From positions 868,001 to 932,000 of the forward strand of contig NZ_CP041241.1 of assembly GCF_013488225.1 (NCBI RefSeq): a DNA stretch of 64,000 bases, read 5' to 3'. Below are positions 53,425 to 62,179 of this stretch, one piece after another; the stretch's first letter is position 1, and every line of letters starts with the position of its first letter. This stretch comes from Sinorhizobium mexicanum. GTDB lineage: Bacteria > Pseudomonadota > Alphaproteobacteria > Rhizobiales > Rhizobiaceae. Under the pieces are notes generated by a model that saw nothing but the letters and a program-made list of their open reading frames with translations, made no database searches and had not been told where the DNA came from. Position numbers and translations under genes: made by a program.

Positions 53425-54408
53425 ATGAACAGGATTTCACGTCGCGCCTTCATGCTTGCCGCTACGGCGGCCGGCGCAATTGCCGTTGCCGGCACGGTCG
53501 CCTTCGCTGAACTGCCGATGCTGGCACAGAAGGAGACCTACAAGGTCGGCTTCGCACAAACGGAGTCCAACAATCCCTGGCGCATCGCCCAGACCAACAG
53601 CATGAAAGCGGAGGCTGAGAAGCTCGGCCATCAACTGGTCTATACCGATGCCGCGGGATCCGCCGCCAAGCAGGTGGCCGACGTCAACTCGATGATCGCC
53701 CAAGGCGTCGATCTGATCTTCCTCGCGCCGCGCGAAGAAAAGCCCCTGATCCCGGCGGTTATGGCCGCCAAGAAGGCCGGCATTCCTGTCATCCTGCTCG
53801 ACCGCAGCGTCGACCCGGCCCTTGCCAAGGCCGGCGAGGACTACGTCACATTCATCGGCTCGGATTTCATCGAGGAAGGAAAGCGCGTTGCCGAGTGGCT
53901 GGTCAAGAATGCCAATGGCAAGTCCAAGATCATCGAGCTTGAAGGGACGACCGGCTCGTCACCCGCCAATGACCGCAAGAAAGGATTCGACGAAGCCATC
54001 AAGGCGGCAGGTGGTTTCGAGATTGTTGCCTCTCAGACGGGCGACTTCGCACGTGACAAGGGCAGACAGGTCGCCGAAGCCCTGCTGCAGGCGCACCCGG
54101 ATGCCGATATCGTGTATGCACATAATGACGAGATGGCGATCGGCGCCATTGCCGCCATCGAAGCGGCCGGCAAGGTCCCGGGCAAGGACGTATTGGTCCT
54201 GTCGATCGACGGCGGCAAGGAGGCGGTTCAAGCCGTAATCGACGGAAAGATCGCCGCGGTCGTCGAGTGCAACCCGCGCTTCGGACCCAAGGCTTTCGAG
54301 ACGATGCTGCGCTTTGCCAAGGGTGAGAAGATCGATCCCTGGGTCATAAACGAGGACAAGTTCTACGACTCCTCCAACGCGGCTGCCGAACTCGCCAACG
54401 CTTACTGA
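53425..54408 (+). CDS. Sugar ABC transporter substrate-binding protein (YtfQ-like)
   Basis: 327 residues. The signal sequence begins 'RISRRAFMLAATAAGAIA', with a twin-arginine motif, so Tat export is possible. The mature protein follows galactofuranose-binding YtfQ closely in motif order: 'YKVGFAQTESNNPWRIAQTN', 'GVDLIFLAPREEKPLIPAVM', 'GIPVILLDRSVDP', 'IIELEGTTGSSPANDRKKGF', 'SQTGDFARDKGRQVAEALLQ' and 'YAHNDEMAIGAIAAIEAAGK'. GGGAGGAG lies ten bases before ATG. First gene of an operon with ATPase, two permeases and a dioxygenase. A furanose sugar is the likely ligand by homology. Confidence 0.92.
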   Translation: MNRISRRAFMLAATAAGAIAVAGTVAFAELPMLAQKETYKVGFAQTESNNPWRIAQTNSMKAEAEKLGHQLVYTDAAGSAAKQVADVNSMIAQGVDLIFLAPREEKPLIPAVMAAKKAGIPVILLDRSVDPALAKAGEDYVTFIGSDFIEEGKRVAEWLVKNANGKSKIIELEGTTGSSPANDRKKGFDEAIKAAGGFEIVASQTGDFARDKGRQVAEALLQAHPDADIVYAHNDEMAIGAIAAIEAAGKVPGKDVLVLSIDGGKEAVQAVIDGKIAAVVECNPRFGPKAFETMLRFAKGEKIDPWVINEDKFYDSSNAAAELANAY

Positions 54409-54426
54409 CACATGCCTTCTCTGGCC

Positions 54427-54445
54427 GGGGCGGCAACGCCGCTCC
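54427..54445. terminator. Hairpin after the binding-protein gene
   Basis: GGGGCGGC (54427-54434) pairs with GCCGCTCC (54438-54445) with one G-U pair and an AAC loop, 18 bases after the stop. It parallels the hairpin at 21316 and probably sets a higher level of binding protein than of the membrane subunits. Confidence 0.5.
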
Positions 54446-54553
54446 TGCCATTGGCGAGGTGTAATGGAAGCTCGGCGTGATACAATCAGCTATGCCCAGG
54501 CGGCAGTTATCGACGGTCGGCGGCAGAAGACAGAGTGGCATCCGGAGGGACTA

Positions 54554-56047
54554 ATGCTTCTGTCCATGCAGGGCATTTCCAAGTCATTCAACGGCATTCC
54601 CGCGCTACGCTCGGCGTCGCTCGAGGTGGGGCAGGCGGAGGTGATGGCGCTTGTCGGCCAGAACGGCGCCGGCAAGTCGACATTGATCAAGATTCTCACC
54701 GGCGCCTACCGGCGGGACGAAGGCTCGATTCTCTTTGGCGGAAACGAGGTCTCCTTCTCCATGCCGGCGCAGAGCCAGGCCCAGGGCATTGCGACCATCT
54801 ACCAAGAGATCAACCTCGCTCCGCAACGATCCGTTGCGGAGAACATCTATCTGTCGCGTGAACCGCGCCGGTACGGCTTAATCGATCGCCGGGCGATGCG
54901 AGAGGGTGCGACTGCGGTCCTGCGAACCTTCAATCTGGAGATCGATGTCGAGGCGCCAGTCGCACGCTTCAGCGCCGCCACCCGTCAGATGGTGGCGATC
55001 GCGCGGGCCGTCACGCAAAACGCGCGGCTGGTCATCATGGACGAGCCAACCTCGTCCCTCGATGAACGGGAAGTGGCCATTCTTTTCGACACGATCCGAA
55101 CGCTGAAACGCAGCGGCGTGTCGGTCATCTTCATCGGCCATCGCCTCGACGAGCTCTACCGGATCTGCGACCGAGTGACGATCATGCGTGACGGGAAGAC
55201 CGTCGCCACGAGCGCAATGGCGGACATGCCGAAGCTGGCCCTGGTGCGGCACATGCTTGGAAAAGAACTCGCGGCTTTCGAAGCGATCGCGAAGGACGCC
55301 GACGAAAGCACGCAGAGATCCGTGCGATTGTCGGTGGAGCATGCCGGCTCAGGCGTCCGTGTCCGGGATGTCAGTCTTACCGTTCGCGAAGGGGAGATCT
55401 CAGGCCTTGCCGGCTTGCTCGGCTCCGGCCGAACAGAAACCGCCAATCTGATCTTCGGCGCCGATCGGATCGAACGGGGCGAAATCCGGTACAATGGCGA
55501 ACCGCGCTCGTATCGCCAGCCCGCGGACGCCATTGCCGATGGCATCGGGCTTGTCTCCGAAGACCGGAAGGTCGACGGCATCATCCCCGACATGAGCATC
55601 CGCGAAAACATGACACTCGCGCTTTTGCCGAAATTGAACCGCGCCGGCATCATCGACCGTGCGCGCCAGGAAGCAATCGTCGAGCGCTATATCTCCGCGC
55701 TCGGGATCAAATGCGTCTCCCCCGACCAGCCGATCAAGGAACTCTCCGGCGGGAACCAGCAGAAGGTCCTGCTTGGCCGATGGCTCTGCACGGATCCGAA
55801 GCTCCTGATCGTCGACGAGCCGACCCGCGGCATCGACATCGGTGCCAAGTCCGAAATCCTTCGCCTCTTACGCCGGCTCGCCGATGAAGGGCTGGGCGTC
55901 CTGATGATTTCGTCGGAACTCGAGGAACTGTTGGCCGCAGCCGACCAGGTCACCGTCCTCAGCGACGGAGCCTCGGTCGCCGTCCTCCCACGCAAGGACT
56001 TGAGCGAGGCGGCGCTTTTCGCCGCCATGGCGCACCAGGTGGAATAG
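54554..56047 (+). CDS. Sugar ABC transporter ATP-binding protein, double ATPase (YtfR/RbsA-like)
   Basis: 497 residues with two ABC domains, as usual for ribose-type importers. First: Walker A 'GQNGAGKST' (35-43), Q loop 'IYQEINLAPQRSVAENIYLS', Walker B 'LVIMDEPTSSLD'; its signature region reads 'FSAATRQMVAIARA', degenerate as in the family. Second: degenerate Walker A 'GLLGSGRTE', signature 'ELSGGNQQKVLLGRWL', Walker B 'LLIVDEPTRGID'. ATG 54554 with GGAGGG upstream is chosen; the frame begins at 54464. Confidence 0.93.
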   Translation: MLLSMQGISKSFNGIPALRSASLEVGQAEVMALVGQNGAGKSTLIKILTGAYRRDEGSILFGGNEVSFSMPAQSQAQGIATIYQEINLAPQRSVAENIYLSREPRRYGLIDRRAMREGATAVLRTFNLEIDVEAPVARFSAATRQMVAIARAVTQNARLVIMDEPTSSLDEREVAILFDTIRTLKRSGVSVIFIGHRLDELYRICDRVTIMRDGKTVATSAMADMPKLALVRHMLGKELAAFEAIAKDADESTQRSVRLSVEHAGSGVRVRDVSLTVREGEISGLAGLLGSGRTETANLIFGADRIERGEIRYNGEPRSYRQPADAIADGIGLVSEDRKVDGIIPDMSIRENMTLALLPKLNRAGIIDRARQEAIVERYISALGIKCVSPDQPIKELSGGNQQKVLLGRWLCTDPKLLIVDEPTRGIDIGAKSEILRLLRRLADEGLGVLMISSELEELLAAADQVTVLSDGASVAVLPRKDLSEAALFAAMAHQVE

Positions 56048-56048
56048 C

Positions 56049-57053
56049 ATGACGACGATCGAGACGCAGGCCGGCGCGAACACCGTCCCCTCGGGCAAAC
56101 GTTTCTTCAGTTTGGCCGGGCGCTACGGCACGTTCGTCGCTTTCCTGGCGCTGATCCTGTTCAACGCCGTCTTCACGCCGAACTTCCTGTCGCTGCAGAC
56201 GCTCAACGTCAATCTCACCCAGGTCGCGACCATCGTGATCGTCGCGATCGGCATGACGTTGGTGATCGCGACCGGCGGCATCGATCTCTCCGTCGGCTCG
56301 CTGATGGCGATTGCCGGCGCCCTTGCACCGATGATCTTCATGGGAACGCTCTTTCCGGTTTCCAACATGCCGGTCGCCGCGGCACTTGCGCTCGTTCTAC
56401 CTGTCGCCGTCACCGGACTCTTCGGCCTGTTCAATGGGTTCCTGGTCACCCGTTTCGCAATCCAGCCGATCATCGCGACCCTCGTGCTCTTTATCGCCGG
56501 GCGCGGCATCGCCCAGGTCATGACCAACGGTAACCTGCAGGTCTTCAGAAACGAAGGGTTCCAGTTCATCGCAATGGGGCGGATCGGCGGCATTCCCGCG
56601 CAGGTGATCCTGATGGCTGCGATCGCGGCGATCGCCTGGGCGGCGATCCGCTACACGGTCTTCGGACGGCAGATCATCGCGGTCGGCGGCAACGAGAAGG
56701 CAGCCCGACTGACCGGCATGCCCGTGCACCGCGTCAAGCTGCTCGTCTACATGATCAGCGGCGCGCTTGCGGGAGTGGCCGGCCTGATCGTTGTCGCGCG
56801 CAATTCCGCAAGCGACGCCAACCTTGTAGGCCTCGGCATGGAGCTCGATGCGGTCGCCGCAGTCGCCGTCGGCGGCACGCTACTGACCGGCGGCCGGGCG
56901 AACATCATCGGTACGGTGATCGGCGCGCTGGTCATCCAGCTCGTGCGCTACACCCTGCTTGCAAACGGTGTCCCTGATGCCGCCGCACTGATCGTCAAGG
57001 CGGCCCTGATCGTGCTCGCGGTGTTCATCCAGCAGCGCGCCGGCAAGTCGTGA
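56049..57053 (+). CDS. Sugar ABC transporter permease (YtfT-like)
   Basis: 334 residues with eight to ten hydrophobic segments. Family motifs: 'TPNFLSLQTLNVNLTQVATI', 'GMTLVIATGGIDLSVGSLMA', 'FNGFLVTRFAIQPIIATLVL' and 'AVGGTLLTGGRANIIGTVIG'. It starts one base after the ATPase stop (GGTGGAATAGC before ATG). It forms the channel with the next gene. Confidence 0.93.
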   Translation: MTTIETQAGANTVPSGKRFFSLAGRYGTFVAFLALILFNAVFTPNFLSLQTLNVNLTQVATIVIVAIGMTLVIATGGIDLSVGSLMAIAGALAPMIFMGTLFPVSNMPVAAALALVLPVAVTGLFGLFNGFLVTRFAIQPIIATLVLFIAGRGIAQVMTNGNLQVFRNEGFQFIAMGRIGGIPAQVILMAAIAAIAWAAIRYTVFGRQIIAVGGNEKAARLTGMPVHRVKLLVYMISGALAGVAGLIVVARNSASDANLVGLGMELDAVAAVAVGGTLLTGGRANIIGTVIGALVIQLVRYTLLANGVPDAAALIVKAALIVLAVFIQQRAGKS

Positions 57054-57064
57054 AGGAGGAGTGG

Positions 57065-58057
57065 GTGAACGCGTTGCTCAAGGCTCTTGCGCTCAGGTCC
57101 CCCGGCGACATGGCCCGCCTCGGCGTCGTCCTGGCGCTGCTCGGCCTGATCCTGTTCGGGGCGCTGCGCTACGACAATTTCCTGTCTCTATATAACATCC
57201 TGAGCTTCCTGCGTTACAATTCGATGTTCGCCCTGATCGCGCTCGGCATGGCGTTTGTCATCATGACCGGGGGCATCGATCTCTCCGTCGGCGGAACGGC
57301 GGCCATGGCGAGCGTCATCGCGGCGCTTCTGTCGCCCCATCACTGGGCGACAGGTCTCGTCGGCGGTATCGCGGCGGGTCTTGCTGTCGGCGCGCTGAAC
57401 GGCTTCATCGTCACCGCCATGCGCATCCAGCCCTTCATCGCGACGCTCGCGACCATGCTCGCGGCCTACGGGACCGCCTTGCTGCTTGCCGGCAATCAGT
57501 CGGTTTCGGTTTCCTACGACAGCGGCTTCACGGAGATCGGCCAAGGCGATTTCTTGGGCTTTCCCATCCCGGCCTGGATTGGCCTTCTCGCCTATGTCGC
57601 GGGGTGGCTGGTGCTGGAGCGCTTGCCCATCGGCCGCCACGTGCTGGCGATAGGAGACGGCGAGGCGACGGCGGCGCTGATGGGTCTCAAGGTCAGGCGA
57701 ACGCTCATCGCCGTTTATCTCGGCTCCGGCGCGCTTGCCGGCCTTGCCGGAGTCATTCTTGCCTCGCAGTTCGGCGCCGGCCAACCGACTGAGGGTGTCG
57801 GTTGGGAACTCTTTGCGATCGCATCCGTGGTGGTCGGCGGCACGCTGCTGACCGGTGGATCCGGTTCCGTCGGAGCGACGCTGGCCGGCGCGCTGCTGCT
57901 GGCGATGGTGTTCAACATCCTGAATTTCGAGAACGGTCTCGGCTGGATTTCGCTCTCGGCCTATTGGCAATCCGTCATCCGTGGCGGGTTCCTGCTCATC
58001 GTCGTCGTGCTTCAGGCACGATTGATGTCGCGCCGCGAGGAAGGGCCTGAGATGTAA
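57065..58057 (+). CDS. Sugar ABC transporter permease (YjfF-like)
   Basis: 330 residues. 'FALIALGMAFVIMTGGIDLS', 'LNGFIVTAMRIQPFIATLAT' and 'SVVVGGTLLTGGSGSVGATL' are the hallmarks of the second permease of ribose/galactofuranose importers. GTG 57065 is preferred since AAGGAGG ends five bases upstream; a GTG at 57050, which overlaps the previous stop, would add five residues and would place that ribosome site inside the gene. Confidence 0.92.
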   Translation: MNALLKALALRSPGDMARLGVVLALLGLILFGALRYDNFLSLYNILSFLRYNSMFALIALGMAFVIMTGGIDLSVGGTAAMASVIAALLSPHHWATGLVGGIAAGLAVGALNGFIVTAMRIQPFIATLATMLAAYGTALLLAGNQSVSVSYDSGFTEIGQGDFLGFPIPAWIGLLAYVAGWLVLERLPIGRHVLAIGDGEATAALMGLKVRRTLIAVYLGSGALAGLAGVILASQFGAGQPTEGVGWELFAIASVVVGGTLLTGGSGSVGATLAGALLLAMVFNILNFENGLGWISLSAYWQSVIRGGFLLIVVVLQARLMSRREEGPEM

Positions 58058-58108
58058 TCGGCACCGATGTCCCCCGTGTCGGGTGGGTCCAAACGAAGAG
58101 GAGATACA

Positions 58109-58951
58109 ATGCAAACGGCAATTACACGAGGCGCCGACTATGACCTCGCCGCCTGCGTCGAGGCCCTGCAGCGGGACGGCATCACCGCGCTGAAGAGCGC
58201 CTTCTCGCGCGAATGGGCGGAGGCGATGCGCGAAGACATGATGACGGCTTTCTGGTCTGCCATCCAGCGGCCAGGCGGCGCCGTCGGTCGCGGCCCGCGA
58301 CGTTGGTATGTCGAGATCCATCCGCAGGATTTTTCCGGCTTCGTCGATCTCGTTACCCATCCCTGGGTCGTCGGTATGTGCGAAACGGTCCTCGGCCCCG
58401 ACTACCAGATCGTCGAGATCGGTTTCGACGTGCCGTTTCAGGGCGCCAAATACCAGCCGTGGCATCGCGACTTCCCTTCGCCGCCCGATACCTATGTCGA
58501 GCGCCGCATCACCTCGCTTGCCTTCAATCTGACGGGCGTGGACGTCACCGAGGACATGGGCCCGTTCGAGATCGCTCCAGGCACACAGTGGCTCGACGGT
58601 CGGGAATGGAAACACGAGATGTTTCCGCCCAAGGAGAGGTGGCCGGAGTTTCAGGAGCTCGCGGCCCGCAAATACCCGAAGCTCGGCGATATTTCGTGCC
58701 GCTCCGCTCTCACCATCCATCGCGGGACGGAACACGGTTCCCCGATCGCCCGCCCCGTCCTGGTTCTCGGCGCCGATGCTCCCGGCGCAGGCCACGCGGA
58801 ATTGCACGACATGATGGTGACCAAGGACTATTACGACACCTTGCCGGAGACGGTGAAGAAACACCTGGTCTGCAGGGTTGTCGAAGAATTGATCCCGGTC
58901 ACGCAGAAGCATGATATTGAAGGTTTGGTCATGGGTTCGACGCCCACCTGA
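58109..58951 (+). CDS. Phytanoyl-CoA dioxygenase (PhyH) family Fe(II)/2-oxoglutarate oxygenase
   Basis: 280 residues, soluble. The iron facial triad is visible as His119-x-Asp121 ('PWHRDFPS') and His204 in 'LTIHRGTEHGS', with Arg215 ('IARPVLVLG') for 2-oxoglutarate. 'NLTGVDVTEDMGPFEIAPGT' is the usual core strand. AGAGGAG precedes ATG 58109. It follows the second permease by 51 bases and is the only enzyme of the importer operon, so it probably hydroxylates or oxidatively cleaves (for example demethylates) the imported sugar or glycoside. PhyH members act on many small molecules and the substrate is unknown. Confidence 0.88.
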   Translation: MQTAITRGADYDLAACVEALQRDGITALKSAFSREWAEAMREDMMTAFWSAIQRPGGAVGRGPRRWYVEIHPQDFSGFVDLVTHPWVVGMCETVLGPDYQIVEIGFDVPFQGAKYQPWHRDFPSPPDTYVERRITSLAFNLTGVDVTEDMGPFEIAPGTQWLDGREWKHEMFPPKERWPEFQELAARKYPKLGDISCRSALTIHRGTEHGSPIARPVLVLGADAPGAGHAELHDMMVTKDYYDTLPETVKKHLVCRVVEELIPVTQKHDIEGLVMGSTPT

Positions 58952-58972
58952 CACGCCTCGTAATGTCTGTCA

Positions 58973-59076
58973 TTACAGCGCCGCGCGTCTTATCAGACGC
59001 GCAAAGAATGCTGTAGCACTTTGAATTGCTGCATGTTTTTATCCTTAAATCGACTACGATTTAAGGAAACATGCAG
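58973..59076 (+). repeat. RIME-like palindromic repeat, copy 4
   Basis: TTACAGCGCCGCGCGTCT...AGACGCGCAAAGAATGCTGTA, linker GCACTTTGAATTGCTGCATG, then TCCTTAAATCG..CGATTTAAGGA and CATGCAG. This is the most complete copy in the window. It follows the PhyH gene by 22 bases and may form the 3' end of the sugar-importer transcript. Confidence 0.82.
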
Positions 59077-59282
59077 GAGGCCCGGACGGCGCATCTGCGG
59101 TTTCGCTGGTGCTGCGGCGCGTTGCACTGATCGTCGCGCGTGTCGTTGGGCACTGGCGGCGCTGCAGTCCCCAGCTCAAGGTGTATCCTTTCAGGGGCAA
59201 CTCGACGACGCTTGCCCGCGTCCCCGAGCGAGGCCGCGCCGGCGCGCGGAGTTCGTTGCCGCTATACGATGATTACAGTTCT

Positions 59283-59388
59283 ACTGCATGTCTCCTTAAG
59301 CCGACCTCGGTTTAAGGACAAAAACAGGTAGTAAATTCGAAGTGCTACAGCGGCCCTTGGAGGTCCGACAAGACGTGCGGCGCTGTAG
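59283..59388 (-). repeat. RIME-like palindromic repeat, copy 5 (inverted)
   Basis: Same element as copy 4 on the opposite strand: CTGCATG...TCCTTAAG...TTAAGGA, linker, then GTGCTACAGCGG...CGGCGCTGTAG. About 15-20% of bases differ from copy 4, so it is not a recent duplicate of it. Confidence 0.75.
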
Positions 59389-59670
59389 TGACGCCTGATG
59401 AGCCTTGGCTGACGGCTTCCGCGTAATCGGCGCTACCGGACCTTTTGCCCACCCTTACCACGCGGCTCCAATCTCATCGCCGAGACAGGCGCGCAAGTAG
59501 CGTATTGGTTTGTTCACCCAACGGTTGATATTCTCTTCCATCTCAGACGCTTCGATTGCAAAGATCCCGGCGTATCTCCGCGCTTACACCCTCCAAGCAA
59601 GCTGGGGCTCCGGCGCCCCCGACCGTCCAATCAGCCCTGGGTCAAGCCTTCGGCAGGCCACATTCTCAAG

Positions 59671-60390
59671 GTGCTCTTCGAGGTGCATGCTTCCTTTTTG
59701 GCTGCGTATCTTGGCTCGGATCCAGGAGCGGCAAATTCTCTGTCGCAAATCGCAAATTCATTGCGGCAGGTCGATGTGATCGATCACCGAATGTTGCGAC
59801 CGGGGCGTTCGGCCCAAATCCTTATCGTCGATTGCCGCCAGCCGCATCAACACGAGCACCAGCCTTTAAAACTCCCTCCCGAACTCATGCAACTGGCACT
59901 CGTTTCTGAAACCGGCCTGCATCGCAGCGCGATTTTCGCCAGCGGATTTTTGGACTACCTGCTGTGGCCGCTGATAGAGCAGGAAGTGGTAAGCCGGCTT
60001 GGAGCCTGCGTCGCTCAGATCGAGCGACGGTCTGCTGCGCTGTTCTTCTCCGCCGACCCGCTCGTGCAGAAGTCATGTGATCTGCTGGTGCAGCGCGTCG
60101 CTCGGCAGATTCCGTTGAGCGAGCTGGCGCGGATAGTCGGCACCAACAGGACAACGCTCGTTAACCGCTTTGAAACTTCCTTTGGCTGCGGGCCCATCAC
60201 CTGGCTACGCCACTATCGGATGGCCGAGGCGGCCAGGCGCTTGCGCAGCGGCAACGAAAGCGTCAGCAAGATTGCCGAAACGCTGGGTTACGAGAACAGC
60301 AACAACTTCTCGACGGCGTTCAAGTCCGTTCATGGCCTCCCGCCGCTCCTCTACCGCAAAATGGCATTCCGCAGAGAAAAGCCTGTCTGA
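59671..60390 (+). CDS. AraC-family transcriptional regulator
   Basis: 239 residues from GTG 59671; the true start is uncertain because no good ribosome site is seen. The N-terminal ~130 residues show weak similarity to cupin sensors ('DHRMLRPGRSAQILIVDCRQ'). The C-terminal part has the two helix-turn-helix units: 'LSELARIVGTNRTTLVNRFE' and 'VSKIAETLGYENSNNFSTAF', then 'HGLPPLLYRK'. It ends 135 bases before the four-gene unknown cluster on the same strand, for which it is the natural candidate regulator. Confidence 0.82.
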   Translation: MLFEVHASFLAAYLGSDPGAANSLSQIANSLRQVDVIDHRMLRPGRSAQILIVDCRQPHQHEHQPLKLPPELMQLALVSETGLHRSAIFASGFLDYLLWPLIEQEVVSRLGACVAQIERRSAALFFSADPLVQKSCDLLVQRVARQIPLSELARIVGTNRTTLVNRFETSFGCGPITWLRHYRMAEAARRLRSGNESVSKIAETLGYENSNNFSTAFKSVHGLPPLLYRKMAFRREKPV

Positions 60391-60525
60391 GGCAAAGGTG
60401 GAGACCGAAACAACCTGATATACAGCTAATGAGAGCATTCGAAGGGATTAATACACCCATTAGTTTTATGGGGGAAACCCGGAGACTCTCGGAGCAACGT
60501 TCAAATCTCACCGTAGGAGGCAAGT

Positions 60526-61401
60526 ATGCCGAGCGTATCCGCAGTGAATGTCCAGGAACATGAACAGAGTTATTCGAACAAGAGCTACGACGCAGCACGC
60601 ACCTTCTTTTATGCCAAGCCTCTGATGCTTGCCCAGACCGATGCTCAGGCGCCCAGCGACGAGCAGATCGCCAACGACCAAGGCACAGTCCAGTTCCACC
60701 TCATTGGCCAGAAAACCAATGACTCGAAGTGGAGCAGCATCATGAATGAAAACCAGGACAATCTGCTGGCGATGGGCGGCCTCATCCACGACTATATGCA
60801 TACCCACTATCCCAATATCGACTCGAAAAAACTCGACATAAACACCTGGTCGGACGTCGTCGGTAACATTCCCGATCTCTCGATCGGAGCGCAGAAGCAG
60901 AAAGCCTACTCGAACAAATTTGTCGGCACGTCTGTTTCGGGCACGTTTCTGTCCCTGATTGCCAAGGCGCTCATCTCGGACGGTGCATCTTTGCTGACGG
61001 ACTTCCAGTCCTTCCTGACGCAAATGGGCAACCTGACCTTCAGTGCCAGCAGCAAGGCGCAGCAATACAAGGCGCTGACATGCACCTATCAAAGCTATCT
61101 TCTCGATAACGGGGCCGGCGGATACTTCGACTACGGCGCGATCGTCTTGCGGCAGATCGAGTTCAAGGAGTACTTCCTCGAGCTGAAATCCTCCTGCTCG
61201 TCGACACAATACGTCAATGTCGACATGGACTATACCGAGATCACCAACATCGTTCAAACCCGTCGCATCCGCAAGGACGGCCCAGACTACAAGAACTTCC
61301 AGGAGCTCGTGAACAAGAACTCCACCGAGCAGTTCAAGAAGGCCAAGAACTTCTTCAACGGCGGCTCGACTCCGCAGAACGACATCACGCCGCAGGTCTG
61401 A
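60526..61401 (+). CDS. Unrecognised protein, first gene of a four-gene unknown cluster
   Basis: 291 residues, no signal peptide and no known motif. GTAGGAGG lies six bases before ATG, a strong site. The chain is rich in Ser, Asn, Gln, Tyr and Lys, less GC-biased than neighbouring genes, hinting at acquisition. 'GTVQFHLIGQKTNDSKW' is followed by a helical part ('NQDNLLAMGGLIHDYMHTHY') and an amphipathic to hydrophobic stretch at ~139-172 ('GTFLSLIAKALISDGASLLT') that could insert into a membrane. The second half is strand-rich ('YGAIVLRQIEFKEYFLELKS'). Pore-former, adhesin or structural protein are all possible; none can be supported by motifs. Translation from 60526 is certain from codon usage and site. 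Confidence 0.8.
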   Translation: MPSVSAVNVQEHEQSYSNKSYDAARTFFYAKPLMLAQTDAQAPSDEQIANDQGTVQFHLIGQKTNDSKWSSIMNENQDNLLAMGGLIHDYMHTHYPNIDSKKLDINTWSDVVGNIPDLSIGAQKQKAYSNKFVGTSVSGTFLSLIAKALISDGASLLTDFQSFLTQMGNLTFSASSKAQQYKALTCTYQSYLLDNGAGGYFDYGAIVLRQIEFKEYFLELKSSCSSTQYVNVDMDYTEITNIVQTRRIRKDGPDYKNFQELVNKNSTEQFKKAKNFFNGGSTPQNDITPQV

Positions 61402-61565
61402 GCTCGGACCTCAATCGCGATTAACGCAGCTCATCGAACCACGGTGCGGTTCGAAGCGCCCCCGCTTCGCCAAGGCGATGAGGCTATCCGGCAAAACTCT
61501 GCTGGGTGCCGATGCTCTGTCGCGCTGCCTGGTGCTCTTCGCTGCCGTCCCCGGAAGGAACCGAC

Positions 61566-62138
61566 ATGAACCCATTCGCGAAAACAGCTGCGGGTCTTTT
61601 TTCGGTGATCGGACCCAAGAGCAGCGATCCACTCCAAGCGGAGAGGATCTGCTCTGCCCTGATCCAAAAACTGTCTGAAGACCCGTCTCGAAACCTGGAC
61701 CCTCGCACATGGCAGAATGCCGTGCAGATGGTACCGAACCAGGTGGAAAGCGCGACGACGTCGCAAACGCTGAACCGCACAATGCCCGTTGGCGATTTGC
61801 CCGGCGCCCTTGCGTCGATCTGCGCCAATGCCGCAGGTGGAGGTAAGGCCCAGGCCGGTCTGGCGAAGCCGATCAGTTCCTATCTCAGCAAGTATGGGGA
61901 ACCGACGGCATTCAACTGCCTCATCCTGGATCAAGGCAACCCCGCCGAGATCCACCTTTACCTGACCTGCCTGAACGTGGCTGAGGGGCGAGGTTCGGAG
62001 AATTTCAGCATCGCTTCGACCTTCCTTTCGGCATCACTGAACCTGTCGGACAAGCAAGCAGCATCCAGGATCGCAGAGCTTTTCGGCGGCTACGGCCCAC
62101 CGAGCGACCAGCCCTACTACCTGCGCATCTCCCTCTGA
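61566..62138 (+). CDS. Unrecognised protein, second gene of the unknown cluster
   Basis: 190 residues. GGAAGGAACC precedes ATG 61566; the open frame to 61506 is out of character. No signal peptide. 'TAAGLFSVIGPKSSDPLQAE' opens the chain; mid-part 'GDLPGALASICANAAGGG' and 'LILDQGNPAEIHLYLTCLNV', then 'ASTFLSASLNLSDKQAASRI'. It appears to be a mixed alpha/beta globular protein. No family recognised. 164 bases after the first gene and 41 before the third, on the same strand. Confidence 0.72.
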   Translation: MNPFAKTAAGLFSVIGPKSSDPLQAERICSALIQKLSEDPSRNLDPRTWQNAVQMVPNQVESATTSQTLNRTMPVGDLPGALASICANAAGGGKAQAGLAKPISSYLSKYGEPTAFNCLILDQGNPAEIHLYLTCLNVAEGRGSENFSIASTFLSASLNLSDKQAASRIAELFGGYGPPSDQPYYLRISL

Positions 62139-62179
62139 GCCGCAGACCCATTCAACATCCAAGTCAATGGAGGATACCG

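Larger units (their letters stand above)
58952..59670. other. Intergenic region with two inverted RIME-like repeats
   Basis: About 720 bases without a supported gene. Repeats at 58973-59076 and, inverted, 59283-59388 enclose ~205 bases. The enclosed part has an open plus-strand frame ('RRVALIVARVVGHWRRC') but no ribosome site or recognisable product. The rest up to the AraC start shows nothing. Confidence 0.5.

Noticed and set aside
57188..58954. 588-codon open frame on the minus strand
   Set aside because: Antisense to the second permease and the PhyH gene, both of which have full family motifs; composition of the antisense frame is not protein-like.
1091..59388. Scattered palindromic repeats as a CRISPR array
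   Set aside because: The copies are single, tens of kilobases apart, and each is internally palindromic over ~100 bases; no spacer-repeat order exists.
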